From positions 26,593,153 through 26,657,152 of the forward strand of contig OX291545.1 in the NCBI GenBank assembly GCA_946406115.1: a DNA stretch of 64,000 bases. The letters are read 5' to 3'. Numbering within the stretch: the first letter of the stretch is position 1; every line of letters begins with the position of its first letter. The notes below the pieces were generated by a model, which saw only the letters and a program-made list of their open reading frames with translations, did no database searches and was not told the origin of the DNA. The translations under genes were made by a program, and so were the position numbers. Of the stretch, positions 34,031-45,334 are shown in pieces. The DNA comes from Apoda limacodes (lineage: Eukaryota; Arthropoda; Insecta; Lepidoptera; Limacodidae).

Positions 34031-35894
34031 GAGGTATCGTAGGTAGGGACAGCTTGCATAAGGACCATTGCACATTTCAAATGCGTCAATCCTGCGATCT
34101 GAAGCTATTTTAGCATCCAGGTCTCTAAAGCGTACAAGAAATTTAAAACGACCGCTCTGTTTTCTCCAAATCTTCTTCTATCCTTTTATTACTCAACGAC
34201 AACAACTGAAAATTACAGTTAAAGTCTTAGAAGCGTCTTTTTATTTTTTTAATGTTACGTTGACTATAAAGTGCCTACCGCAATACGCGACAATACACCA
34301 GCTATTATTCAGCTATAAAGCTTGTCGAGTATTTAGTGACTATTAGTCAGTAAACATCTCACAACAGCGTTGGACAGCGCCGCGCGAGACCACCAATAAT
34401 GCAACAATATTCGTAGTAATTCACGCCAATTACTAATAGTTAAATTAGCGTAGATGTATGGTATATGTGGAAGTGATAAACAGAATTTTAGTACAATGGC
34501 GTAAAACACAGTTCAATGCAGAATATTGTTAACAGAAACAAAAAATAAATGTTTTGAATTGAAAAAAAAAAACTGACAATGACAACTGACTGGATAAGTC
34601 CGGTTTTTTGAGTCCAAATAAATACATATGTAACTTTTGTTGCCAAACCACCAATTTGTTATTAGTATTTATATATAACCTTGAGCCCATGTTAAATTTT
34701 ATGATGAATTATAAGGCTGTCACATACGGATGTGCAGATGAAATAATATATCGATTTTTTCCTTTCTTGCCATTTGGTTCGTTGTCTCAGCCAGAAGACC
34801 CACTGTTGGACGTATTGTTATTTGTTGTTAAGTATGTAAATAATTATTAAGTACGTATTTAGCTTAATAATTTTGTTATTTACAATAAATATTCTTTCGG
34901 AATTCAGCAAATTTGTAATAAATATTAGCAGTTCACTTATTATGGGCTAAAATATAATGTATCTCCCCCCTGCCCAATCCTAACTTACTTTATACAGTTC
35001 GTCTGGTACTGGCTATGGGGTTTGTTTTTCTGTCTCTTGACTTTTATTTTACCGCTTATTGCTTTAAAGCTGGTAATTTATGGGTTATATAACGACCCAC
35101 CTTATGCCAGATACACTGCTATCAGAAGTAGCGTTGCTGTGATGGGCTCACCCCCTGTCACGCACAACTAAAGGTGAAGGGGGGCTGTCCACTACGTTGT
35201 GATGTGGATGTGTGTCCAGCCGCTGTTCACCCCTTGTTGATTACCGTGAAGGTATACATGATATAAAATTATGATTTAAAATATTGTTCCAATGCTCGTT
35301 TGCAAAAAATCAATAATTGATAGGAAAATGAAAACAACAAACACAAACGGTATGTTTGTAATTATTTTAATTGTTTGGACTATAATTAATTAGTTAATTG
35401 ATTAAATTCATAAATTAATCAACAAGATTTGTATTAACATTTTATAAAAACATAATATATTATTGCGGCCATAACATTATTTTGCAAAAACCACGAAAGC
35501 CAAAATAAAATTACGAATTAAAAAAAATGGTCGCTAAATTGTTATTTTCATAGCTTGCTTCAATTTTTCCATTATTTCTTATAAGAATATAACTAGGCAA
35601 CCTATCTAAAAAATAGCGATATAGTTTAGCGTTTATCAAAATAGCTATACTGTGTTTTTATTTCTTTAACAGGCCATAAAAAGGCTCAGTCAGCTTCGAC
35701 CATCATTTCCAGTTTTCTGTTGAAAAAGTTATATTAAATTGCTGAATTACCTAAGAATATATGAAATATAGGTATGTTAAAACGTTTTAAAATTTACTCT
35801 ATTTTCGTTACACTTAGCTGATGCAAGACCAAAAGGTATCAATTTTATTTAATTGTACGATTTTATTATTTAAATAGTTTAAACATACATAAAT

Positions 35895-36050
35895 ATTTCC
35901 ATAACATCACGCCTGCTTCCCGAAGTGGTAGGTAGAGACCAAAGACCTCTACTTGCTGGAATCCAGTCACACTTCTTTTACTTCATTCACTACCATCAAT
36001 GCTTTCATACATGTTCGACGGTTAAAAGTATTCTTAACAATTCATATTGA
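35895..36050. repeat. Repeat family D, copy 2
   Basis: ATAACATCACGCCTGCTTCCCGAAGTGGTAGGTAGAGACC, CCTCTACTTGCTGGAATCC, CTTCATTCACTACCATCAATGCTTTCATACATG and GACGGTTAAAAGTATTCTTAAC match copy 1 in order. The following 36050-36330, including an 88-codon frame, is not recognised. Confidence 0.5.
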
Positions 36051-37289
36051 TCCGGATACACAGATCACGACGTATCCACGTCAAAAGTTGTAAGATAAAG
36101 TCTATTCCAGCTCTTAGTATATCCACAGTAGGTACAGAATATCAATCACGCCACAAACGGCTCGACGATTATGCAGTCACGTGCAGTGGCATATCGGGCT
36201 GCATTAACATACCCTGTAAATCTCTGCAGTATTGGGTGGGCCGACAAAATGATTGTCGCCTTTTATATTTGCATTCATTTAAATTCATTATCGTCATAGC
36301 CATTATTCATTAGTCGGCGGTGTTGACTACTTAGGCGTGTTTTGCATGATTAGTTTTGTGATTCTCTTTCATTGTGACACCCCTGCGACTACTTTGGCTT
36401 ATTCTTGGCATGTACTACGTCTGGGTGTTTTGTGCTTGCTCGAAATAGGGTTGAGGGTTATCTTTTTTTAACGGGTGTTATTCTGACTCGTTACTATGTT
36501 TGTTATATTCTTTAAATGTTAAAGATATTTAAATTAAATAGTGTACCTATACTCTCTTTTCTCTTACTCATCTCATTTTGTAAACAACCTAAGAATTGCA
36601 AAACTTTGATTTAGGGTTAAATTATGAAGGCCAGCCATTAATCATAGTTAAATCTATCTATCTTTCTTATTTAAATTGTATATTTGCTTTTTTTCAGTGT
36701 TCATTACTTTTAATGTGAGTTTTGTTAGCACAATAAGTCAAGTAAGATAAAAAAAAGTTTGTAGTGCCTCACAGCGTCCTTCATGCAAAAGGATTTTCTT
36801 ATTTATTTTGACACTTATCAAACACCACGAAATTTTGAACACATGTTCTAGATAAACATAAGGTCGAGTGTACCAGTTTTCTATTGAACTGTATAGGTAA
36901 AACTAGTTTTTTATCAAAACATTTTAAATAAAATATTAAAAATTTCACATAAATAAAAACATTTTTTAGACAAACAAAGATACTAAAGATAACCAATACA
37001 AAATTTAACAGTGTTTGACTATAAATTTAAAAAATAAAAAAAAAATGGTTTGTAAAAATATTTTATACTTGCTTTTGGCAACGGCTCCTTGATTATAATA
37101 AAAAAGTTTGTTATAGATAGGTATAGATGCAGCTATAGTTCGTTCGTAGAACTTTTTAAATTTTCCCTTTGTCCTTCTCCGTATCTTTAACTGTCCCTGT
37201 TTTAATTTCAGCTCAATTGAATGCTCCGTTGCGGCAGGATTGAGTAACAAACGTTATAGTTAGTCCCGTATTTTTGGGACAAAAAAATA

Positions 37290-37690
37290 GAATATGTTCT
37301 TCACTTGAATCAAACTATCTCCATATCAATTTTCATCTTAATCGGTTTAGCTGTTCCCGATCCATCCAGCGGGTGAAGCGTGATTCAGTAACAAACAACC
37401 AAACATCCAAACTTTCGCATTTATAATATTAATGGAAGAGATAGTAATTATTGAATATTTCTAGGGGCTCCACCCGCCCTAAATTTGGTTATCGGCGTGG
37501 AACTCCTTAATTATACTAATAAAGTTTGCTATAGCAAGCTTAAGTTCGTTTGAGCTCGGTTATGGTTATTCCCACGGGAATTATTGATTTTTCCGGGATA
37601 AAAACTATCTTATGTCCTTTCCCGGGACTCAAACTATCTCCATACCAAATTTCATCTAAATCGGTTTAGCGGTTTAAGCGTTTTTTACGC
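37290..37690 (+). repeat. Lepidopteran TTATCGGCGTG repeat, two adjacent pieces
   Basis: First piece (37290-37440): CTTCACTTGAATCAAACTATCTCCATATCAATTTTCATC, AATCGGTTTAGCTGTTCCCG and TTTCGCATTTATAATATTAATGG. Second piece (37460-37690): GGGGCTCCACCCGCCCTAAATTTGGTTATCGGCGTGGAACTCC, CTATAGCAAGCTTAAGTTCG, TTTTTCCGGGATAAAAACTATC and CAAACTATCTCCATACCAAATTTCATC. This is a partial tandem of the same family. The terminal half, ending in ATTTATAATATTA, is typical of non-autonomous Helitron-like or MITE repeats in moths. Confidence 0.6.
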
Positions 37691-38514
37691 ATCCCATTGT
37701 GTAGGATAACGTTGGATAGGTATTCAAAAATGAATTGGAGGTTTTAAGTATTTTTCTTTAAAATGTTTATATATAGAGAAATTGGATCGAAAGAATAAAT
37801 ACACGAATACAGAGTTAGTAAACAATTTCAAGAACATAATCAAAAAAAAACGGTTTACAATTTTTTTTAGATATCTGCAATAGCTCTCGGCCTACGGAAC
37901 TTAATAATGCATCAATAGACCAACGACTCGCACTTGTCCGATTTTCAGCTAAGTTAGTTTTAGTATCTCCTACGGGGGTATACAGTTATATATATAAGGA
38001 AAAATAGCTTTGTATAAACTGCCAATGTATGAAATCTCTGTTTTTATTTGTATGTATTTCAAATGCCTTCAATATATTATTATATTTGCTACTGTTTCAA
38101 TAAATCATAAAAATAATATAAATCCAAAAGTATGTGTGGATGTACGTTACTACTTAGAATTGACATGATATTTTTTGACACAAAGGATACCTAGGCATTT
38201 CTTATACCTAACGATCAAGAGTTGTTGTTTCGGGCAAAATCGCGGTCCATATATAGTTATATATATGGACCGGGTCCTATCAATAGGATACAATAGTAAA
38301 TTTATCTTGATTATGGATATCGTTGAAGTAACCATCAAGAAATAGTACCTAAGTTATCTAATTATTTTATCAGCCAAAGTACCTATAGTAACAAAAAAAC
38401 TGATTTTTATGCATGTTTGAAATAGCCTTCTATAAAAACTACATATTTTGTTTTAGTATATTGTTAAACATAATAATTATTATTTCTAGGTACTATTTTG
38501 TTATTTACTAGCTT

Positions 38515-38780
38515 TTACCCGTTATTTCGATCGCGCTTAATTTGGTTATCGGCGTGGCAACTCCTTGATAGTAGTGAGAAAGTTTGGTATAGTTAGTCAA
38601 GGTCGCATTTGGTTAAAGTAATTCCTGCAGAAACTTTTTCGGAATAAAAGTAACCTGTATACTTCTCTGTCTCTTTGAATATTCCTGTGCAAAATTTTAG
38701 CTCGAAGTGATATATCGTTGTGACGTGAAAGACAAACAAACAAACTAACTTTCGCTTTACAATATTGGTATGGAAGAATT
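38515..38780 (+). repeat. Lepidopteran TTATCGGCGTG repeat
   Basis: CTAGCTTTTACCCGTTATTTCGATCGCGCTTAATTTGGTTATCGGCGTGGCAACTCC, GGAATAAAAGTAACCTGTATAC and ACGTGAAAGACAAACAAACAAACTAACTTTCGC end with TTTACAATATTGGTATGG. Diverged copy of the 37460 repeat. Confidence 0.6.
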
Positions 38781-39074
38781 ATGGACCACATATATACTTG
38801 TCTCCCACGGTGTTGCCCGCGTTATTAAACTATTATTTTCATACTAAGCAGCGGAACTTTCTTTTCCCTATCAAAACCCCCTTTGAGTATAATTTAAAAA
38901 AAATAGGTAATCTCGTCATACACACCTACTTATTTGCAACAAGTTAATAATTGCCAATTTTCTATACAAAGTTTTACTATACCCTAATGTATCACCTAAA
39001 AGATGATTAGAAACAGGCCATTTTTTATTTTACTAAAAGGCTTAATACAATTACCTATTTATGGATTAAACTTT

Positions 39075-39400
39075 AAAAAATCGGCCAAGTGGGAATAAAG
39101 ACTTGCGCACCGAGGGTTCCGTACCTACCACCGTTTACGTAATTTACAAATACAAATAAAAACAAAAGTGTGCCGCTAAGCGGTCACCCATCTAATTACT
39201 GACCAAGCCAAACGTTGCTTAACTTTGAATATCGTTTCCAACAAACAAATTTGTTACTGTTTTGTGATTTAAGATTGTAAATGCCTCTGTCCCGACTTAA
39301 ACTTGGCCGGTTTTTATTATTTGTTGTTATACTTTAGAGCTCACAGGTCACACACTATGGCCACTGCAAGATGAAAGCTTCTATAAGTTACTGTTTTTAC
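39075..39400 (-). repeat. Repeat family C, minus-strand copy
   Basis: TCGGCCAAGTGGGAATAAAGACTTGCGCACCGAGGGTTCCGTACC is the reverse of the family end. It continues with CCGCTAAGCGGTCACCCATC and a second ACTTGGCCGG at 39300, then TTTACGATAGAGG. The same layout is seen at 59020-59370, so the two share a subfamily. Confidence 0.5.
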
Positions 39401-40674
39401 GATAGAGGAACTAAATTATTAAGTTTTTATACCCTGTACCGCCAAGCCCTGCGCCCGAATTCAAACGCATATGTTATTAATTTACTAAGTATTAGTATTC
39501 AGAATGTTATAATTTTATTTTTCCATAAAGTGACTTGGTTCATAAACATATATTTAATACCTGTTTTACTAAAGTACCAACTTCTTCTAAGAACCTTTTC
39601 ATATCGCCATTCCAAATTAATTGGCATGAGAAACTAATGTTTGCACGAACAAAAAAAACTTAATAATCATATAAATCACTGATGTATTTAATATACATAA
39701 TAAAATTTACATTGTTTTATCAGCTGTTTCACCAGAAGCATATTAAGTTCGATTTAATATGTTAAAATATTATCTGACGTATTTTAGGGATTTTATTATA
39801 AGTGTTTATACAAAAAATACTTTTACTATGGAGGGTCGTTTTTAACGGTAAAGTACATGACTTAGGTATTATTGTTTAGAACTTTGTCTAGCGTTAAAAG
39901 GCAGTACTACGTGACAATAAAAACAGGATGACGCGATATGTAACTTTGCGTGCGTGAGTAGTGTAGCTACATCGCAATTCGATGATTTTTTTCTTTCAAA
40001 TACATGAAAATAATTTATAGTTTATTACACATCATTGTTATCAAAAAATACGTTTTTTCAGGGTCCAAAGCATTATCACTGCTATGCTTTAGCAAAGTTG
40101 TAAACTACACTACAATTATAGGACTTAGGAGATTTCTGTGCCAAAACTTAAAAAAAACCAGTGAAAAGAGGTCACTTTAGGATTTTTATCCATCTAACAA
40201 AAGTTTACTAATCGAGTTTTCACGTTTTTCAGGATCTGAACCATATTCCGAAGAACACATTAAATTTTAGTTGGATCTGCTCAGCGGATCCGGAGAAACA
40301 TTTTTCAAAAAAAATGAAATTTAGGTAGTACAGCTTCTTAATTTAAAGAAAAATAGGTACATATCTAATCTGAAGACTCGTTATTTTTTTGGGTAGCAAA
40401 TGTTGATTTCATGTTTTTTACATTACTTTAGAACTTGTTAGTCATTTAGATAAAAAACCAACTAAGTAACTGCCTTTAGTAAGGAATGCATGGCATTTCC
40501 GCTATTTTTTTTTTCTGGTAAGTTCTTAATATCTGTATCCAACGCTACGTAACTATATTTTATAGGTAAATGAATAGTAATATTCAAAATTGTTTTCAGC
40601 AAATTTAATTATAAATTAAAAATGTGAGTTTTGTTACCCAATTATTTAAGATAAAATGACATACATACCCTAAT

Positions 40675-41110
40675 TTTTTGGGTTCCGTGCCCAAAAAGTA
40701 ATAAGCGAAACCTTATTACTAAGAATCCGCTGTCCGTCCGTCTGTCACCAGATGTATCTCATGAACCGTTATAGACAGTTGAAATTTTCACAGAAAATGT
40801 ATTTCTGTTGCCGCTATAACAACAAATACTAAAAAACAGAATAATTTAATGTTTAAGGAAGCTCCCATACAAAAAAACGTAAATTCTGTGCTCGATTTTG
40901 CTCGATATTGATAACAGCAACAGGTAGACGCTTAAAATATTCACGGAATATTTAGTTATATGGTCGCTTTAAAAAAAAATTAAATTAAAATAAAAAAAAA
41001 ATTAAGTGGGTCTCCTATGCAACAAACGTGAATTTTTTTTTGCCGTTTTTATCGATAATGGTACGGAACCCTTCGTGCGGAAGTCCGACTTGCACTTGGT
41101 CGATTTTTGA
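40675..41110 (+). repeat. Repeat family C, plus-strand copy
   Basis: TTTTTTGGGTTCCGTGCCC, AGCGAAACCTTATTACTAAGAATCCGCTGTCCGTCCGTCTGTC, TTTTCACAGAAAATGTATTTC, GGAAGCTCCCATAC and GGTACGGAACCCTTCGTGCGGAAGTCCGACTTGCACTTGGTCG. Shorter than the 30095 copy but with both ends preserved. Confidence 0.65.
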
Positions 41111-41763
41111 CTATGATTCCTTTACGCACTAGGTTATGTTATATCGCTCTATTTATTCAGATAGGGTTACTTATCCGATGTAAGTAAGAACATGACAATA
41201 ACACCTTGATTTTTTTTAAGTTTAAGGGTGTTAATTTATTGCTAATTTGCGCTTGATCTTATTTTTACTTGAAAACCTATAAACTGGAAATGGAAAACTG
41301 CAAAACTCAATAAAATTGTAGGTGATATCACTAATGTTTCCTTTAAAACTAAGTCGCATTCCTCGTTATTCTTTCATTTGATGAGTATGTTTTTTGCTGT
41401 GTATGTTTATTGATTTCTCGACAGCTACTTAACAAATTTGAATGATTTAAACTGTATTTGATTTAACTTAAGTCCATCTGGTCTCATTATACATTTAAAA
41501 TAGATTGAATAGACCTTAGGAGCGGAGCTATGGAGGCTAGAAAACGTGGTTCTTAAATTTTGACTTCGACTTTAATATTAAAAATAGTCCAACTTCTAAA
41601 CCCCGCTAAAAAGTTAAAAAGAAGCCTTACGTAGATGAAACGTTGCGCTAAGGGGTTGCTTCTCCTTGAAGTCACAGTAAAAAAATGTCTTCTGTCTTAA
41701 CTTAAAAATTTACAAGAAATTCAAATAATATTGATACAATTAAAAGTAAAGGATCACACTTAC

Positions 41764-41864
41764 CTCGCTATATTTAGAAATACAAACAGCGTCAAAACTA
41801 TGGCAGCCAGATACGTTTCGCGCATTCTGTGATTTCCTCCGCAAAAAAATCGCAGTTTTTTCAT
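41764..41864 (-). CDS. Wnt10: Wnt10 ligand, coding exon 1 (signal peptide)
   Basis: First coding exon. From the ATG at 41825-41823 it reads MRETYLAAIVLTLFVFLNIA and ends AG|GTAAGTGTG, a strong donor, leaving two bases (phase 2) that exon 2 completes to Ser. The stretch is a typical secretory signal peptide: a short charged start, then a hydrophobic core of about 12 residues. This is where a Wnt should begin, and the join is in frame with a known Wnt exon 22 kb downstream, so the call is strong even though signal peptides are not conserved. A second ATG lies 13 codons upstream in frame (41864-41862, MKKLRFFCGGNHR), with no stop between; the next in-frame upstream stop is near 41921. The full span given includes that longer form. 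The shorter start places the charged residues directly before the hydrophobic core and looks like the better signal peptide. Confidence 0.85.
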
Positions 41865-42210
41865 GTTGGTAACATTACTTCTGTTTCCCTCTGGGACGTC
41901 ATTTCCGTTGAACACTATTCAATTTAGTTGCCAAAAGTTTAGTCCTAGGAGTCTACAAAACAGTCTAAATTCACTTTAAGTACTTTACATCATCGTAAAA
42001 ACTAGTTCGTGTATCGTTTAAAAAAAACATTCGCATGTAACTATCGAGAGTCAATTAAGCACCGCGATAACTCGTTCGAATTTCTACAAAAACCCGTTAA
42101 CAACAAGTCTAATTAAGCCGAGTAATCGTGAAAATCTGTCACTAAGCGGTTCCTGCTTTTTGAAATTCGAATGTCTCGGTGTTGCCAATCGTTCCGCCAC
42201 TTTTTTCTCA

Positions 42211-42218
42211 TTTTTATA
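42211..42218 (-). promoter_or_regulatory. Candidate TATA box upstream of Wnt10 exon 1
   Basis: The minus strand reads TTCTATAAAAATGAG here, a good TATAAAA match about 350 nt upstream of the first possible start codon. A transcription start near 42185 would give a 5' UTR of about 320-360 nt. TATA-like strings are frequent in AT-rich DNA, but this one sits at the downstream edge of the only GC-rich island in the flank (42230-42550). An additional upstream non-coding exon cannot be excluded. Confidence 0.25.
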
Positions 42219-42229
42219 GAATTAAAACT

Positions 42230-42550
42230 GTTTGTTTATGTTGTTAGAGTCTGTAAGCCGTCGGCGCGATGCCGTCGGGTTATCTTTCGAGCGGCTTTGG
42301 TCGCACATGACAGTGCGTTCGAACGCGTGGGAAGCAAGGCGTGTTCTTTGCGCCGCCCAGACGCCGAGAAAAAAAGCTTAGAGGGGCGCGTGGACGCCTC
42401 TCGCATCGGCCCCACCTACTCCACTCATTATTCTTGCTTACACGATTATTCTCCTTAAAATAAGAGAAAAATTAGAGAAATCAACGGGCGTGTTTGCGCC
42501 TACCCGACTCGATTGACAGTGGCGTTCGGCACACGCTCCCTGCAATATAA
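42230..42550. promoter_or_regulatory. GC/CpG-rich island in the Wnt10 5' flank
   Basis: About 300 bases rich in CpG (GCCGTCGGCGCGATGCCGTC, GCGCGTGGACGCC and similar) in an otherwise very AT-rich region, 400-700 bp upstream of exon 1. A 95-codon open frame crosses it on the plus strand, but it looks like a by-product of base composition, with no recognisable domain. Position and composition suggest a core promoter or proximal enhancer of the Wnt gene. A non-coding first exon is another option. Confidence 0.4.
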
Positions 42551-43257
42551 CGTTCCCCACACTAAGTATTTCGAGTGTAGATGTAAAAGATCGGAATTGA
42601 TTCAACAGATGACAGACAGAGTAGATTATTTTAAAATTTGAGATAGTATACCTACTGTATACTTACTCTTTTGGTTAGGCAGGGTAAAATAATTTAAAAA
42701 GAGATTAGACTAATCGACTGATTTTAGGTACTAGTAGGTGTACAAATCACTTCAAAAGGTATGAATTGAATTATATTACAATAATACATACATAGTATTT
42801 AAATATAAGTAGATACTAAAAAAAATACCAATTAATCGATTCATTTTTTAGTTTTACTTATTGCATTGGAATAATAGAGACTTATATGCCAAAAATGTAA
42901 TATCGATGACAAATTAAGTAATTGCTAGGGCAGTGCGCGTCCAGTTTTTGTTGGCATTACCCTTGAATGGGGTTGTATAACAACCCCTTCGTTAGGGGTC
43001 GCTTGCGTAATAACAATCGGGTCACAAAAGTGCATGTTTCAGACCATTATAGCTTTTACTTGGAAAAAGATAAGGTTGAAAAAACAGTCAGTAAATTTTT
43101 TTTTTCTAAATAATCTTTCCAAAGAACTATTCGCAACGAGTGTGTTAATTTTTGCTCATGTGTATTCTTTATTTATCAAAAATAATAAATTGCTAAAATA
43201 AAAATTCTTTAACTAACACTTTTATAAATAAATAATGAATATTTTTGTACACTATAC

Positions 43258-43480
43258 ACAGCGCCGTAATAAATTTAAGTAAGCAAAGCTTTTGTTTGGG
43301 TACAACGGATACAAATACATAAATATTCCTTTTTTTGTAAATAAATACATATCATACATAAATACACCCAGACTCAAGAAAAACACAAATATTTATATTA
43401 TGACATAAATGTTCGCGGAATCGAACCCACACCCTCTGGACAGCAGCTGACCACACTGCCAACTAGGCTGCGAGGCAGTC
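43258..43480 (-). mobile_element. tRNA-derived SINE, family S1
   Basis: The best tRNA-like head of the family. On the minus strand CTGCCTCGCAGCCTAGTTGGCAGTG gives an A box (CCTAGTTGGCAG), then GAGGGTGTGGGTTCGATTCCGCG gives the B box, followed by TTTTTCTTGAGTCTGGGTGTATTT, GTATTTGTATCCGTTGTACCC and a CCAAACAAAAGC tail at the left. This supports RNA polymerase III origin. Confidence 0.8.
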
Positions 43481-43974
43481 TATTTATTAAAATTACATAT
43501 TAATATCTATTAAAATAATTAACTATAATTTATACCCGAGTACACTTTTTCAGAACACCTTCCCAAGTGCTTATACCCACAATGTAAAATAAGTACACTG
43601 CAGATTTCACATCTCTATCAACTCTGGTTTAGGCTGTGCATTGATTTGTCGGTCAGTTAATCAACGACATGACAGTTTTGTATATTTAGATTTTAATTAG
43701 CATATTGGATGAACGTAGGCGTTTAAGTTTCTGTACACATAGAACTGAGTAATCATTTTTTTATTATATTGTTGGATATCACAGATGTATTCCTTCGAAG
43801 TTATAAGCTTCAAAAGTCGTTGAAATTATGTCTCCCATCAGTCCCAACTAAATTTTCAGCCTTGTGTTATAGAACTCAGAAAAAATAAACCTAAGTAAAC
43901 GAGCTTTATGAATACTATTAGGTATTAATGAAAATGGTTTTAAAAAAAAATCTCACAAGATTTTTCATATTCTA

Positions 43975-44260
43975 CTAATATTATAAATGTGAATGTATGT
44001 CTGTCTGGATGTATGTTTGTTACTTAATCATGCTTCAACCACTGGATGGATCGGAATGAAACTTGGCATACACATAGGTTAGGTCCTGGAATAGAATAGG
44101 CTACTTTTTATCCCGAAAAATTTAAAACTTTCCGCGGGAATAATTATAACAAAGTTAAACGAACTATAGCTACACCTATAGCTTGCTATAGCAAACTTCA
44201 TTAATATAATTGAGGAGTTACACGCCGATAACCCAATTTAGGGCGGACGGAGCCTCTGGC
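43975..44260 (-). repeat. Lepidopteran TTATCGGCGTG repeat, minus-strand copy
   Basis: TAATATTATAAATGTGAATG, TTACTTAATCATGCTTCAACCACTGG, GGCTACTTTTTATCCCG, TTTCCGCGGGAATAATTATAAC, GCTTGCTATAGCAAACTTC and GGAGTTACACGCCGATAACCCAATTTAGGGCGGACGG are the exact reverse order of the 37290-37690 repeat. This is the most complete single copy in the window. Confidence 0.7.
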
Positions 44261-44379
44261 ACAGTCTATATAGTACAATATATATAAACATATCGCCAGT
44301 ACCTAATTCTTATACTACGAGATCTTTTGCCTAGTTTGTTTGTTATTATTTAAAGTATATTTTGTGTTATTTAATCAGG

Positions 44380-44540
44380 TCTTTTCGAAAGAAATAGAAA
44401 TACCTGGATCCAAACTTATGCGCGGTCAGGACCGCGACAAATGCAAATCAACGAGTTACGCTTTGATCTGCCCTGGCACGCGGCACGCGGCGGCCCTCAG
44501 ACAGAGTGCTCGCACTTTATTCTTCAAATTAGATTTATAA
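44380..44540. other. GC-rich block, possible exon or regulatory element
   Basis: A plus-strand frame reads FSKEIEIPGSKLMRGQDRDK, then CKSTSYALICPGTRHAAALR and a stop after FFKLDL. It is preceded by TTATTTAATCAG at about 44380, which could be a splice acceptor. The centre (CTGGCACGCGGCACGCGGCGGCCC) is sharply GC-rich compared with its flanks. On the minus strand the frame closes quickly. No family is recognised. It may be a terminal exon of an unknown transcript or a conserved non-coding element. Confidence 0.25.
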
Positions 44541-44749
44541 TTTCGAGTGCAAGCGTTTTTTGTAATGGAAAATATAGATGTTTCTCTACAGTTAGCTATT
44601 AAAGCTCATAAAATATAAATAGTGTTGTGTTGTCGTTACTACCATGAGTCCAAAATTACCGGCTTCTGACCTGATGTTATTTATACGTATCAGCTTTTAG
44701 TTATGTAGATTTCCGTTTATACGATAGAACAAAAAATCATGAACTTTAT

Positions 44750-44880
44750 ATTTCGTGTATGAAGACCCCCTTAAATTTTTCCTTTTTTTATTTTTTAGGA
44801 AGGAACATTAAAGGTTATACAGACAGACAGGCTGGCAGACAGCAAAGGCTTAGTAATAGGGCTCCGTTGGAATCTTTATT
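44750..44880 (-). repeat. Repeat family C fragment, minus strand
   Basis: GAAGACCCCCTTAAATTTTTCC, TACAGACAGACAGGCTGGCAGACAGC and AAAGGCTTAGTAATAGGGCTCCGTTGG, the reverse of the 5' third of the 30095 copy. A TTTACGATAGAAC piece at 44720 links it to the 39075 and 59020 copies. Confidence 0.5.
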
Positions 44881-45334
44881 CTCTATCTTTATTGTAATTC
44901 TTGTATTTTTTAAGAAATATAAATAATTATGTATATCAATATATCTCTATCTCTCCTTTCTAGGAGTGAACATTTATGATTTGTGCTTTATTTCGTTTCA
45001 TTGGAATCCAGTTACCTACACTATTTTTCCTCATAACGGGGACTATTAAGACAAGTACTCTTGACAATACTAATATCAGCTCAAAGTAATTTAATAATTT
45101 GAAAACTTAAATTGAAATTATTTTTTCATAATTAATATTTATATTACTTCGGATAAAGGCTAAAATTCTACATTTCCAAAGAAAAAACTTTTTTATGGTA
45201 CAGCAAACGCACTTAATTCGCTCTGGGTTTCGAGTTAGATTTTTTAGGTAATAAAGGAGTTTTTCAACTGTATATGGTATCTTAATATTGTATCTCCAGA
45301 GTTCTCAGAAGCCTTTTGGATAAAAATAATAATA

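Larger units (their letters stand above)
19494..41763 (-). other. Wnt10: Wnt10 intron 1 (about 22.3 kb)
   Basis: Runs from the GTAAGT donor of exon 1 to the pyrimidine-rich CTAG acceptor of exon 2, phase 2. It holds SINE, LINE, Helitron-like and mariner relics listed separately. Stretches where I recognise nothing: about 20110-20550, 22070-22760, 23280-23820, 26650-28070, 28560-30090, 30670-31100, 32600-33480, 34120-35890, 36340-37280, 37700-38510, 38790-39070, 39400-40670 and 41110-41760. A large first intron is common for developmental ligands and is where enhancers are often found, but no enhancer can be identified from sequence alone. Confidence 0.8.

Noticed and set aside
42171..42458. 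95-codon plus-strand frame
   Set aside because: It lies in a GC-rich promoter-like block, shows no domain, and its residues (many Arg, Cys, Ser) reflect CpG-rich composition.
43258..43480. tRNA gene
   Set aside because: A and B boxes are present, but the rest does not fold as a tRNA and the same body recurs in five places with a 3' tail; it is a SINE.
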